Assembly (NCBI GenBank): GCA_028641055.1
Contig: CM054060.1
Span: 297,884,462-297,948,461, forward strand
Length of the DNA stretch: 64,000 nucleotides
Direction: 5' to 3'
From: Alopecurus myosuroides
Lineage: Eukaryota; Streptophyta; Magnoliopsida; Poales; Poaceae
The position numbers and the translations under genes are program-made. Shown here one piece after another: positions 12,535 to 25,074 of the stretch. A model generated the notes under the pieces. The model was not told where the DNA came from and did not search any database. It saw only the letters and a list, made by a program, of their open reading frames with translations. Numbering within the stretch: the stretch's first letter is position 1; each line of letters opens with the position of its first letter.

Positions 12535-13123
12535 TGATATGTGGCAAACGTATCTATAATTGTTGATTCTACATGCTTGTTTTCTACCCAATACGTTTTG
12601 TTTTCGACATGTTTTCTTCTGTTTTCCAGATGTTTTCACAGACTAACCTATTAACAAGATGCCCATGCCAGTTGTTGTTTTTCTATTTCAGAAAAGTTCT
12701 TAAGGAAATATTCTTGGAAAGGGCTGAAAATCTACGGAGATCATTTTTTACCCGGAATAAAGACGGAGTTCAAAGAAGAACTGGAGGGGTGCCATAGGGC
12801 CACCAGGAGGGTGCTAGGCGCGACCCCTTCCTTGGCCGCGCCTGGTGGGCCCCCAGGGAGCTGACTACCGCCTCAAGTCGCCTCTTCGCCCATAAATTTC
12901 CCTTAACCCTAAAAAAATACGGCGACAAAGTTATTTTCCACGAAACATACAAAGAGGCGTCGTCACCTCGAAAGTCCAATCTAGGGCTTCTGGATTCCTG
13001 CTCCGGCACACTGCCGGAGAGGGGGATCATCACCGAAGGCCTTTACATCGCCATGGCTGCCTCCAGACAAATACGTGAGTAGTTCATCTCGGGACAATGG
13101 GTCCATAGCAGTAGCTAGATTGT
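12535..13123 (+). repeat. element A 3' LTR, truncated
   Basis: Starts TGATATGTGGCAAACG and follows the 5' LTR to the phrase GTAGCTAGATTGTTGTTCT. There it joins unrelated sequence near 13123, so about two thirds of the LTR is missing. Confidence 0.75.
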
Positions 13124-14318
13124 TGTTCTACCACACTGAGAGCCACAAGTATGATCGTCAATCAACAAGAAAGAATATTCATTCATATACTTGGAACATG
13201 GGAACTATTCTCCACTCCTGTGCCTAACAACTTTTCTATCGAGAATGGAATACTTCACTATGTTGTACAAGATGAAGAAGACGGAGTTGAGCCCGAAGGT
13301 GAAACACCAGAGGACTATGACGTTGAAGAAGAAGAACCTGAGAGGAGGCGTACATACCACCACAATACACTACATACCAAGACCTAAACAAGCTCGGAGA
13401 CCACATCAATGCTATCGTCGACGTCACAACAAATCTTCGTAACACTTCTTTCTATTTTGCAAACAATTTATATTCTTGGAGTGATACTTTGTACCCCGGT
13501 AATTTTCAGCCACCACAACCATGATCTCCCATGTCACAAACGTTTAAGTTTGGGGAGGTTGTTAACACTTCTATATGAAGAGGTGGTGACAAGTTATCTT
13601 TTTTATTTTTAAGTTTTTATTTTGAGGTTGTGTTTTCTATCACTTGCATTGGAGTAGCATCCAATGTTTTGTTTTCAGTTCTTGTTTTCAGTTTTTAAGT
13701 GTGTTTTTCTTTTGAATTTTTCGATAGCTTTTCTTTCGTTGCCAATTTTTTATTCTTAAGAACCCGTCTAGAAAAACATAAAAATATTTTTCCATTTGTC
13801 TTTACTCTCTAGATGCTTCTGTAGTACCACAATTATTTTGCAGAAGAGTGGTCACTCATGAGTTTTCAAGAAACACATCCTAAGGAAGAGAGGAACATTT
13901 CATTGATATGAGGTATGTCTTGTGAATCCCACTTTTTAAGTTGCAAGTTTATATCAATATTATGTCATCAAATTATTATATGAATGTGGAATAACAAGTC
14001 TTAATAGATAGAGTAAGAATCTTATTCACATGGTTATTTAGTATTGTTGCTCTTATTAGATTTTCTTGTAGTAAACCATGTCTTTCCATAATACCAAAAT
14101 TATATAAATTAAATGAACAAGAAAAGTTCTTTACATGAAGACTTGGGTGATATAGAAAAGTTGTAGGAAGAGTCTAATGCGAGAGTACCTAATGCTATTT
14201 TTCTCTAATATTGCATTCAAAGAGATTTTTCCGATAGAATATATGCTTAGCGGTAAGTGAGATTCGTGCTAATAGTTTGCCGTGTTAATCGCCGTAGTAG
14301 ATATTTCTTTACGGGTGT
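13124..14318 (+). mobile_element. 3' internal part of a second Athila-like element
   Basis: An acidic frame at 13151-13387 (with DEEDGVEPEGETPEDYDVEE) ends in a stop. AT-rich non-coding sequence follows and runs directly into the LTR at 14319. The position before a 3' LTR suggests the end of the coding part and the 3' spacer of another Gypsy element, into or beside which element A inserted. The protein frame matches no domain I recognise. Confidence 0.5.
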
Positions 14319-15812
14319 TGATACGTCCATAACGTATCTATAAGTTTTGATGGTTTTATGCTAATATTATGCTTTTGACACTTGTTTTTATATAAAGTTT
14401 ATGATTTATTTGGACTAACCTATTACTAGTTGCAAGAGTGCACAATGTTCTTGTTTTACTCTTTGATGCGTAGGAGTTATCAAAAATACAAAAGCAAACC
14501 TTGTTGGCGTCGAATTGGGACTTTCCAGAAATTTGTCCTAGATATTTTTTTGAAGATTATCATTTTACGAGTCGAAGACGGCGTCAAACGGAAATCTCCC
14601 CGAAGACAAAACCGTGGGGAATTTTGCGAGGAACATTCTAGACTTAAAATTCGCCTGATTCCGAGTATGGACGGCCAAGATACATGCTATTTACTGCAGC
14701 CCTAGATGGAATGATGGGATTCCGGGAGGATATATAAAGGGAGGAAACCTAACTCGTGGAGAACTCCTCCACCCATGAATTGCGGCTACCAAAAGCCACG
14801 TTTTTGCCTCCACCATGGATCCCATCTCCATGGGGGAGGGCTCCCAAGAAGCCATGAAGGAAGAGTTCTAAGGAGCGGCGCTCCCCCATGATGCCGGCGG
14901 CAGGGAAGGAACTCCCCACGCCGCTGCCCTGCGCTCCTCGCTGCCCCCTTCACCGCCTTCACCAACACCTCCATCATCATCTCCTCCATAGCTACAACGG
15001 TCCACTCTCGCACAAATCTCTGTAACACCCTATGTAAACATGGTGTTTGACGTTATAAATTATTTTCAGATGATCTATTGCATCTATGTCATGTTTGTGT
15101 AGTTCCCTTTTGTCATATGATTGATTGTTGAATCTCTATGGATGGTTTAAGATATATATTGAATTTGTTACAATCCTATGGTGCTCATCATATGTTTATG
15201 CGCGCATGGATCACATCATAGAGTTTGTAGTATGTGGAGAAAGCTAGAGGGAGGGCTGCTTGAGTGACAGAAACATGAGCCCCAATATAGTGATTGAAGC
15301 ATATGGGATAAAGAGGAACTTTTGATCTTAATGCTATGGTTTAGTACTTTTAACTTAATGTATCTTCTAGTAATTACAGATATTTTCTAGAGTTCCAATC
15401 ATAAATACTTGCAATCATTGGATAGTGAGAGCTTGTTAGATTTGCCTCTCCCACGTAAAAAAGAAATATCAACCTTGTATTTTACTATTTGATCATGGAC
15501 AAATCCATCACAATTACCACCACTTTTCCACACTCATGGTACTCTTAGTTCATGGTTACTTAGTATATTTTATTGCTGCAGCACTAATATTTACTTTATT
15601 GTAATTTATTATCTTGCAAAGCTATCTCTAATACCCGTATTATTGCTCTAGTATTATTTCCTAGATAAAGCAAACGTTTAGTGTGCGTAGAGTTGTATCA
15701 GTGGTTGATAGAACTTGAGAGAACATTTATCCTACCTTTACCTCCTCGTTGGGTTCGACACTCTTACTTATCGAAAAGTCTATACACGACCCCCTATACT
15801 TGTGGAATATCA
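14319..15812 (+). repeat. Athila-type LTR of a different family
   Basis: Opens TGATACGTCCATAACG and closes GGAATATCA at 15812, 1,494 bp. The usual tRNA-Asp primer site should follow, but only TTTTTTCTG remains before the sequence diverges. It is therefore either a 3' LTR followed by host DNA or a 5' LTR with its primer site deleted. Its sequence differs from the LTRs of elements A and B. Confidence 0.75.
14731..14737 (+). promoter_or_regulatory. LTR TATA box
   Basis: TATATAAAGG lies about 410 bases into the LTR, followed by GC-rich transcribed sequence. This is the usual place for an Athila LTR core promoter. Activity cannot be judged. Confidence 0.5.
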
Positions 15813-17127
15813 AGACTTTTTTCTGCACTTCTTTGCTTTATCTCTATAAGTAGTTTTTACTTCCAGTTTTAAGTTGTTCTCTATCTTAGTATGGATAGGG
15901 AATGTGAATTACAATAAAAAATTACTTGTACTTGCTATCTAAAAACATTTTCAAAAAGGAAACTGATTGGAAAGACGAGTAATGGTTAAGTGGGGGTCGA
16001 CCTTGAACACTTGTGTTCATGTCTATAAAACCAAAACAAATCTTTTCATGTAAGCTTTTCAGTTAAAAACTTGTATATATTGTGTATATCGTATATATTG
16101 TACATATTTCTTTGTAATATAAAAGTAAAGTGATAATTGTAGTTTCTAGTTACTTGGAAGTTGATAGTTTTGCTTTGCTGTCCAGAAACAGATTTCCTGT
16201 GCTTCACTGTAAAAAATCGTGATAAATCTCAGAATAGTATTTTGATCTGAAATTTTTTATGCATAAATCTTAGATTATGATTTGTCTTTTAATAGTTTTT
16301 CTCTTGTTGCTCGTTGCTCCCTTTCGCGGCACCGACGGAATTTGTGGCAGCCAGGGTACCTGAGAGGGCCCCGCACCTGGCGGAGATTCGAGGGAACTAC
16401 GCGTGTGACCCGACGGAAGGCACACATGAGCAATCTTCTTCGAATGATGCATCTTTTTCTTTACGTGGTGCAAAATATGGAAAGGTTTGTAGGAGAATTT
16501 GTCTACTTTTGATGACGCTTGTAGCAAATTCTTTTTTGTATGATGTGTTTTTTTCTTCTTGTGATGTGAATTCTTGGAAGGTTTATAGCAGGTTTTTTCT
16601 TCCTTTTATGCAACTTACAAAGAACGTCTTTAGGAAATATATTTTTCACATGATGCAACTTTTATTTATGATGTGAAAACACATGAAAGTTCTGTAGCGA
16701 ATATTTTCTTCCTTTGATGCAAATCCACATATCAGTTGTAGCTTGTAGCAATTTTTTTTGTATGATGCTAATTTTCTTAAACAGGAGACAATTCTTACAT
16801 GGTGTAGCATTTTTTCCTCTTTTTGGTGCAAATCCACGTAAGGGTGGTAACAAACATTTCACAACCTTTCAGTCTCTCTGCGTTGGCGTCGAGCGGCGCC
16901 AGCGATGGCAGGCGCTGGCATGAGCCCGCGGATGTGTGAGCGAAGATGTGAGCGCCGGGCCGGTTTGAGGCGCGCATCGGGACAAAGCTCATGTGCCTGG
17001 CTTGTTGGGGGTAGGAGATTTTTTGTGATATTTTTTCACGATAAGGAGGTGGTCTTGGGTTGGTGGTTGCCTAATCGCCACGGTTGGGGAGCCGGGGATC
17101 GTGCACAACTATCATGGAGGGGCAAAT
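15813..17127. other. retroelement debris, then unassigned DNA
   Basis: 15813 to about 16300 resembles Gypsy internal non-coding sequence: T-rich, with a phrase on AAACAGATTTCCTG like that near 10310 and 45310. From 16300 to 17127 no gene or element was recognised. The short frames there lack codon bias or domains. Confidence 0.4.
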
Positions 17128-17411
17128 GAACGTGTGGTTGGATGGTTAGTAGTGTGGTTATACCTTCAGCCCACCAGAGTTTAAACCCAGATTTGACAAC
17201 GGTGTGTCGCATATAGGCGGAATATTCTTTCAGCGGGAGGGGATGTTCCCGTCGACAGCGAGACGACTATGATGGCTTCGTCAATCTCAATACCCGATCC
17301 GCCGACTCAGCCTCTCAAATGTGCACATAGGGGTAGGGCGTGTGTGCGCGTTTATATGTGTGAGTGTTGCGTGTATGTGAACGCTTGCGTTTGTAATGTG
17401 TTTCTAAAAAA
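17128..17411 (+). mobile_element. tRNA-derived SINE, Au-like
   Basis: Starts GAACGTGTGGTTGGATGG and has a box-B-like GTTTAAACCC. It then carries a body phrase GATGTTCCCGTCGACAGCG and a GT-rich tail with CACATAGGGGTAGGG, ending in TTTCTAAAAAAC. This arrangement is what I recall for Au SINEs of wheat relatives. The name rests on memory of the family, not a search. Confidence 0.65.
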
Positions 17412-17578
17412 CTATGGCGTGAGCGCTCTCCTAATAAAAATCAGTGAACAAGCAAATTAGTTGATTGGGCCATTTTAGTTTTCTAGGCTTTGACCCTACT
17501 AGATGCGCCGTGCGTGGTCCTGTTCAAGAGAAATTAGTTGGTACACTTTCCGGCCCTCTTTGATTCATAGAAATGGTA

Positions 17579-17701
17579 CTCTCTCCGTCTCAAATTAATT
17601 GTCTTAAAGTTGGACAAAAGTGGACGTATCTAACACTAAAATATGTCTAGATGCATCCACTTTTGTCCAACTTTGAGATAATTAATATGAGACGGAGAGA
17701 G
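17579..17701. mobile_element. Stowaway MITE
   Basis: Terminal inverted repeats CTCTCTCCGTCTCAAATTAA and its near inverse TTAATATGAGACGGAGAGAG, flanked by TA at 17577-17578 and 17702-17703. The 123-bp length, TA duplication and CTCCCTCCGT-type end are typical of Tc1/mariner-derived Stowaway elements. Confidence 0.9.
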
Positions 17702-18188
17702 TATAAGATTTTTGTATGATTGAATTTGCTTGTTTAATTTATAGGAAGGAAATATTCCCACAGGAACAAATCCTATAGGAAAAAAATATTAGGTCTTATG
17801 AAAAAATTCCTTCACACAATCAAAGAAAATTGCTCTTCTCATAGAATTCATTTACAAGTTTCCTATTCTTATACTTTTTCTCATTTTGGATTTGAATTCT
17901 GATACACTTCAAACTTTCTCATTCTCGCCCACATAAAGAACACACGAATTCCTGAGAAAAAATGAAAGAAAACAGACGCCGCTCTTCCCAGAACCTGGCT
18001 CACCACTCCTCTCTCACTTACTGTACGGCCCCACATCTTTGACTTGCCGTAGGTCCACCTGCAGTGCACCCTCCCTAGCCCACTGCTCAACTGAAACGAA
18101 CGTGCAATCTCCCTCCCACCCTCCATCCTCCCGAATTCCGTTCCCCTCCTGGATCTCGCCGTGCGTTCTAAGGAAAAGCGCGGCCACG

Positions 18189-21100
18189 ATGCCAGCCGCG
18201 GCCGCCTCCGGCAGCGGCGTGGCCGACGCCGAGGAGCTCTTCCGCACCAAGCGCATCTCCGAGATCCGCGCGGCGGAGGGCGCCACCCGCCGCGAGATCT
18301 CCGCCAAGGAGGAGGAGCTCCGGCAGCTCGTCGGCCGAAGCTACCGCGACCTCCTCGACTCCGCCGACTCCATCCTCCTCATCAAGCAGTCCTCCGACGC
18401 CATCTCCGACAACCTCTCCCGCGTCTCCGAGTCCCTCTCCTCGCTCTCGCCGCCCCCCGATGCCCCTAACGCTAGCGCCGCCGCCCCATCCCCGTCCGGT
18501 GGGCGCGTGCGGCTCTACGCCGCGGCGGCCCGCGCCAAGTACCTGGTCGACACCCCCGAGCACATCTGGGGCCGGCTCGACGAGGGGATGCTCCTGGAGG
18601 CCGCGGGGCGGTACATGCGGGCGCAGGTCGTGCACCGCCTGCTCTCCAGCGACTCCACCGCGGCTGCGCGGTTCCCGCTGCTCGCGCACCAGGCGCAGCT
18701 GGTGGAGGCCGTTCCGGCCGCAGATCGCGCAGCGCGCGCGGGAACGCCTCGCCGACCGCCGGCTCCCTGTCGCGGCCCACGCCGACGCGCTCGCTGCTGT
18801 AGCCGCGATCGACGCGCCCTCGCTCACACCGGCCCAGGCGCTCCTCCTCCTCCTTTCCTCCCGCCGCGCCTGGATCTCCCAAGCTCTAGCCGCGGTAGCC
18901 TCGGATCCGTCCGCCTACACCTCCGTGCTGTGCGATGTTGCGCGAATCGTGCGGGTCACCCTCGGCCACGTCGGGCAGTTATTTGTGCCTGCGCTCACCG
19001 ACTTGCCACTGTTCTACAAGACAGTGCTCGAGTCGCCGCCCCCTGCACAGCTCTTCGGTGGCATTCCAGACCCTGATGACGAGACACGGTTGTGGAGACA
19101 ACACTGGGATCAGCTTGAGGCTACCATGGTGCTGCTTGAGCCGGATGCTGTGGCACATACCTGTACAGGTTGGCTTAAGGAATGTTGTGATGAGATCTTT
19201 GGTGTGATTGCTGGTGCACAGAGGCTAGTTGATGCCATTGGTAGTGGGGAGGGGCTTGGCTCGGTGCAAAGGCTAGTGCGTGAGACACTAGATGGCAGGA
19301 AAGGATTGGAAGCGAGTTTGGAGCAGTGGCTGAAGAGTGTGTTTGGATCAGAGATTGAATCCCCATGGGATCAAATCCGTGGATTAATCTTGAAAGAAGG
19401 GAAGGATATTTTTGAGGACCGGATGGAGGAAGCATTTGTGCGACAGATGAAGGACATTGTGCATTCAGAATTTGATAGCTTGGGTGGTAGTGTTAATGTG
19501 ATGGAATCGATTGAGGCTATTGGTGCCAATGCCGATCCAAGGGATGCTGGTGATTTCCTTGTGCATATGAGAAAAGCTTCGACTGGGGGCAGCGTATGGT
19601 TTTCGGAGTCTAAGATCAAGAAAGGTGGAGTTTTGGCACACTTGAAACCGATTGCTGATGAGAATGACTTCCACAGCTGCCTAGACACATATTTTGGGCC
19701 GGAAGTTAGTCGCATCAAGAATGCAATTGACAACAAATGCAAGAGTATTCTTGAGGACCTGTTGATCTTTGTCGAGTCACACAATTCCGTTCCGAGGTTG
19801 AAGGAATTGGTGCCATACCTTCAGGAGAAATGCTATAGGACCATCTTGGGAATACTGAACAATTTAGAAGACAAACTTGAAAAGCTCTCCGTTTCATTGG
19901 GAACCAAAAGTGGTGATGTCAGCGAGCCTGCTGCATCCGTTATTGTGGAGAGGTCTCTCTTCATTGGTCGCCTCTTGTTTGCGTTGAGATATCATTCAAG
20001 CCATGTACCCCTGATACTAAGCTCTCCAAGGCAGTGGGTAAAGGATTCTGGTGGTGCAGCATTCGCCAGGTTATCATCACCCACACCAAGACATTCAAGG
20101 GCATCTTTTGATTCGGCAGTACCTTTTACCCCCAGACGGCACACGTTTGACAGCCCTAAGAGCCCTGGAAGTCAATATTTTGACAGCCCCAGAAGACAAC
20201 CTCTTGCTGCTGCTGCTTCCTTGTTTGGTGCTGATGATAGCTCCAATCCCAGACTTGACGAACTCAAAAAGACCTTAAAGGAACTATGCATTAGAGCTCA
20301 CACTTTGTGGATTACATGGGTCACCGCTGAGTTGACAGACCTTCTTTCATATGCTCTTAATGCAGATGATTCATTGGCCTCATCAACCCCTTTAAGGGTA
20401 CACCCTCAGTGCCACTATATATATATATATTTTTTTTTTTGGTTCTGGATCATTCGATTATTCTTACAGTAGTATATATCACACTGTCGTATCTAGCTAT
20501 GTCGTACCATGCTATTCATTTCATTAGGGCAGATTGTACCTCATTTTTCCTGTGAAGATATATATCTAGAGTAACATCAGTGCCACATGCAACTTGTAAA
20601 TTGTCATAATCATGCAGCCTGTTGGACATGACTGAAAAGGGGGACATTTTCTCTGCGATTAAGTGCCACTGTAGTATTTAAAACATTCTCGAACAATGTA
20701 GATGGTTGTACTTTAAGAGTTTGGTTTTGCCTGTGGCATAATCACAATTTGGGAATAATATCTCCAATGATAGTCAATGGAGTTGTGCCTTCGAGACACT
20801 AAATAATTATTTTTCGTGTAGTTGTACTTCAGAAGTGGGTTTGTCTATATTCAGTCATTGAGTTCTATTTAAAGATTTCAGCATCACTCCATTTTTCCAT
20901 CGAGCTATTTCAGTGTAAAAGGAAACATCTTATCTTTGGCTACATATATTGCATAGATATGTATATTCTGGTTGTTTTGATTATTGTTATGGTTGCCTTG
21001 TTAGGGATGGGAAGTCACAGTCATCAAACAAGAGGAACCCACCGATGGACCCATGGAGATGCAAATAGCCCTTCCTTCAATGCCTTCACTGTACATTATA

Positions 21101-23553
21101 TCTTTTCTATACCAATCATGTCTGGAGATACATAAAATTGGAGGGCACATCCTGGACAGAACTATATTGCATAAATTTGCGTGGGAGTTACTACAGAAGG
21201 TATGTTCTATGGTAACAATTTATCAAGACGCATAACACTGCAGTATTGTTCTGATACTCCATTCTTCTAGCAAAGAACCCAAGAGTTGTTCAAGTTGTTC
21301 TGTAACTAAGCCGCTTTACCATGCATCTGCATAAAAAAACAAATAGCTTGATTTTTTTGTTAGCTTGTTAGCACTGATTACTGAGTTTTGTGGTTCCTAG
21401 CTGTGTTCTTGCCTGAGAAGCCAAGTGTGGCACATACATAAGGTTGTGACTTGTGAACTTATTCTGCCTGCAATATGTTATCTGCTGATTGGTTATCCAA
21501 CTTTTTTGTTCTAAGTGTTAACTATTTAATATTTCCATTTGTAGCTGTATTGGTAAAGTTTGGATATGAAAGTGCAGTATATGACTTGGTGCCATTGTAA
21601 CCAGTGGACTAACATGTACTTAAACTCATGTAGGTTATCAGTATCTACGAAAACTTTTTGGCGTCTATAGAGTATAACTCACGGGTTTCAGAAAAAGGTG
21701 TTCTGCAAATACTGCTAGATCTGCGTTTCATTGGTGATATCCTATCAGGAGGCAAAAAATCTTCCACCGACTCTTCTGGAACACAAGTAAAACAGGACCA
21801 CGGCACCATAGCTAAGACTTCCTTCAGGAGAAAACAATTACCATCCCGGGAAGATTCGGCTACCATTGAGCTGATAAACAAGTTGATCAATAAATTCTCA
21901 CAAAAACTGGATCCAATAGACTGGGCAACGTAAGTAATTTCACTGTTCTACTTTGGTATGCATGATTATGAACGACAGACTAAATTAGCTTGCTCAGTAA
22001 TCTTATCAAATGAATCGTGTCTTACTTGAAACAGGTATGAATCTTACTTGTGGGAGAATGAGAAGCAGTCTTACAAGCGTTGTGTTGTTCTTTTTGGTTT
22101 CTTGGTTCAACTGAATCACCTGTATACTGGTGCCGTACAAAAGTTACCAACAAAAGCAAATACAGATTCAAATATTTTGAGGTGCTCTCAGGTTCCAAGA
22201 TTCAAGTACTTACCAATCAGGTAAATAATTGTTCGGTCCAAACTGTATTCCATTTGTTAATTGTATGATTCACTCTTAGGTTTTTAGTTTCTAACAGAAC
22301 CATGCTGTTATTCTTAAAATGTTTTATGAAATGATATGATCAATAGTGGTATTACTAAATAAAAATAAATAAAAGTTCTATGCGTACATCCTGGGTATTG
22401 TACTGGACATTTAATCGCTGTGAAGAATGTCATGGAATTTTGTCTGTTATTTAGTGATTGGTACAAATTGCTATTGCTAGCAATGTGCAAAATAAAAGTC
22501 TTTTAAGTGTCAATAGAAGACAGTGGTGTGGCATATACTTGGCTGGTGTTCCACTCTCATGCAGTCACATACTTAGGGTCTTCATGACTGGATTGGTTCC
22601 AACCTGGCCAAAACCGGCAGGGCAGGGCTAATACAACTTCTTTTGCTGGCCACGATAGGTTGGCATGCTCCAGTTATAAAAAAAATGTTAGCTCCAGTTG
22701 AAAATTTCGAAGAGGACGATTTCTACAGTTTGAGTTGAACCGTTTTTTAACACCCCTACACATACTCACATGACAATATTGCAAGACATAGGTCATAACA
22801 TGTGCATGAACTAAGTAGATACCTTGCAGTGATATGAGAATGTTGCAAATCCTTATTTCTTTATGAAATTAAGTACAGTTATCGTCAGGCTCATTACACA
22901 AAGAAAGCTTCGTCAAAAACATGTTTCAGTGTGTCCTTTCTGCATAATTAGGATTGCTTGATGATTAGTGTTGCTATATGTTTCCCCTTGTTGCTTTGGA
23001 CCCTGTGGCCGGAGTTCCTTTTTGCCCCCGTTGCGAGGATTGGTTGTGATGAATAAACATGCTAGTTTTTAGGTTATAACTGCTTCCCTGTTCACCTTTT
23101 CCACTTGTAGTGCCCCAGCTCTATCATCAAGAACACCCAGATCATCAGTAAAGTCGCCATCTGAGGATTCAGTGTCTAGAAGCCCTTGGAATTCATATTC
23201 GAATGGTGAAAGATCTACATCATCAGAATATGATAATAATGCAAGCCTTGGAAGTGCTGCTCCATTGCTCAGGTCTTTCGTGACCCAGGTTAGTAGCCAG
23301 CTAATATGTTTATTATTCTATTTGTTTTGCCCTTGCATTATTATTGAATGTATTTCTAATTGAACAGCAATGTTCAGCTAAACATATCTTGCTTTATCCT
23401 TTATATTAGGTTGGAAGCAGATTCGGGGAGAACACATCTAGATGGGGGTCCATGCTCTCTGATGGCCAGGTTGGCAGGCTCAGCGACATTCTTCCTGGAC
23501 CAGCAGCTGGGTTCTTCTCATCTTTCACATCTGGTGTCGGTTATGATTCATAG
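18189..23553 (+). CDS. COG1: COG complex subunit 1, six exons, one frameshift
   Basis: COG1 belongs to the conserved oligomeric Golgi complex, which tethers vesicles in retrograde traffic within the Golgi. Exons by splice signals and continuous homology: 18189-20397, 21005-21199, 21634-21929, 22035-22220, 23111-23288, 23410-23553; every intron starts GT and ends AG. The N-terminus has the Vps51/Vps67-type segment ([14 protein letters not shown], then [20 protein letters not shown]). The C-terminus has the conserved [18 protein letters not shown]. Exon 1 changes frame near 18708-18711, where one extra C in GAGGCCGTTCC separates two good frames. Allowing for it, the product is 1,068 residues, close to my recollection of plant COG1. 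No other lesion was seen. Whether the shift is real or an assembly error decides if the gene works. Confidence 0.9.
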
Positions 23554-24140
23554 TCAAAGGGGTGTAAAGGCGGTAACCTTAGCCCTCAGTCAGTACCTCC
23601 TATACGTCAAACAGAAACATCCATGCGTCACTACGGGGGTACTTCTGATCAGTGAGATCTGTCATCTGTTGCTTACACAATGTCAACACGAAGTTGGCCT
23701 GGTGGTGCTCAGCACATCCTACCATGCCTCGTACATTACATTTGATCCGGCGGACGTCTGAGGAGAGCTCAAGCAGATCTGATTATACTCGAGATCGGCT
23801 CGCTTCCAGCCTGCAGTGGAAGAAATGGTGAAACTAGGAATCAAATGTTTTTCTAGGTGTTTCCTGCGTGCAATTTCGCCAGGAGATAGCAAGTGCAGCT
23901 TCTGACAGATATTAACTCACCTTTTTTGGGGTGTCTCAATCAACTTGTGGGCACGGGGCCTCATGAACTCGTCAAGAATTTTGCCGTCCATTCATATAAT
24001 TTGTTTGTCTCTTGTTTGGGAGCATGTCATATTCGAACGGAGCTGAAGCTCTCCACAGGTTGTGATTTCCCCCCAAGTGTGGTAAAATTCTCATGTGTAG
24101 TTGATGTGTAACTGCAAATAGCAATAAAGCATGTATTTAT
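23554..24140 (+). other. COG1 3' untranslated region
   Basis: Follows the TAG at 23551. It has no credible frame, is moderately AT-rich, and contains AATAAA at 24123-24128, a likely polyadenylation signal. The true cleavage site is not visible from sequence. Confidence 0.55.
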
Positions 24141-24351
24141 TTCTCCTTCAAACCACGGAAGTGTCGCCATGTATTGTACTCCGTACATGTTCTTTTCCGG
24201 TCTGAAAATCTAGGTCTTTTTTAGGCTGTGCAAATATTTAGCATCATTGCCCTCTATTTTTTCCTCTTCTCATGTGCAACATAGTTATGAAGGTCCCGCC
24301 CTATAAATCCAATCTTGCCCGGACCTCCAGTGTTACTCTCCATTTCATTCA

Positions 24352-25072
24352 TTATCTGTGTTCGAAGTCCACTGACAGATACTCAAATGACATCCGCTTT
24401 ACGTGCTTTAGTCTATGGTGAGATAATAAGTGGTGATTCACGCAGAGTTTAGGGCTTTGTTGGAGCTCAACTTGAAATAGAGCGGGACATCCACATAGAG
24501 ATAGAGGCCTTGTCGTTATCTTTTGTTCAGGTCTATCAAAGTGCTTCATGGCCCAATGTCATTGTTTGCAACACTTTATGTCCGCCGGCATGCAATTCCT
24601 TTGAAACCACTATACTTCAGATCATCCTTTCTAACACTAAAACCTTTCCTTCTAGCAGGTCAAAGAAAAAAAAAACCTTTCCTTCTAGCATATTTTAGAT
24701 AGAATTTGTAGGCTTTATTGTCACTTTTGAAATTCTTCATGAGAATTTCTTGGCACTCCATATACTCATCTTTGTATGTGTCTTTAGCATTCATATTGTT
24801 GCTATCCCTGTCCTTATTATCCATATACTTCTCATCAGCCACGTCTTTAGCAGATATGTGTTCAGCCCTTTCTTCAGCATCCATGTACTTTTCATCCTTG
24901 TCTTTATCTGTCGTGTCTTCAGCTGTCATGTTTTTAGCAGTAATTTCTTCAACAACCATTTCTTCAGTGCCATCTCTTCAATGTCTAAAGCAGACATTTG
25001 TTCAATAGCCAAGTCTTCAGGAGCAATCTCTTGAGCACCCATGTCTTCAGGAGCCATCTCTTCAATATCCAT
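24352..25072 (-). pseudogene. FAR1/FHY3-like gene fragment
   Basis: From ATG at 25072 on the minus strand an acidic, methionine-rich repeat region (units like MDAEERAE, EDMGAQEIAPED) leads into YKFYLKYARRKGF. This matches the start of the FAR1 DNA-binding domain. Remnants of the rest of that domain follow (RPLSLCGCPALFQVELQQS, then HH). One base is missing near 24968-24976, and the frame breaks again after KGF at an A-rich stretch near 24665. FAR1 proteins are transcription factors domesticated from Mutator transposases. The MULE/SWIM parts are not found here. A 5' UTR exon appears to lie upstream. It is probably dead. Confidence 0.6.
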
Positions 25073-25074
25073 AA

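Larger units (their letters stand above)
7102..13123 (+). mobile_element. non-autonomous Athila-like Gypsy element A
   Basis: The 5' LTR (7102-8896) is followed by a degenerate tRNA-Asp-type primer site (8908-8925), short gag remnants (9081-9850), a 2.7 kb non-coding internal region and a 3' LTR that starts at 12535 and breaks off near 13123. No protease, reverse transcriptase, RNase H or integrase frame is present. The transition from gag to the non-coding part (GATTCGTTCTTCATGCCTAG, from about 9892) is the same as in element B, so the pol-less form looks like a family trait. The LTRs are visibly diverged and one carries a MITE, so the insertion is old. Confidence 0.8.

Noticed and set aside
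23554..23761. Extension of the last COG1 exon in another frame (23360-23761)
   Set aside because: The spliced frame ends at the TAG at 23551 after the conserved COG1 C-terminus; the longer frame is a shadow.
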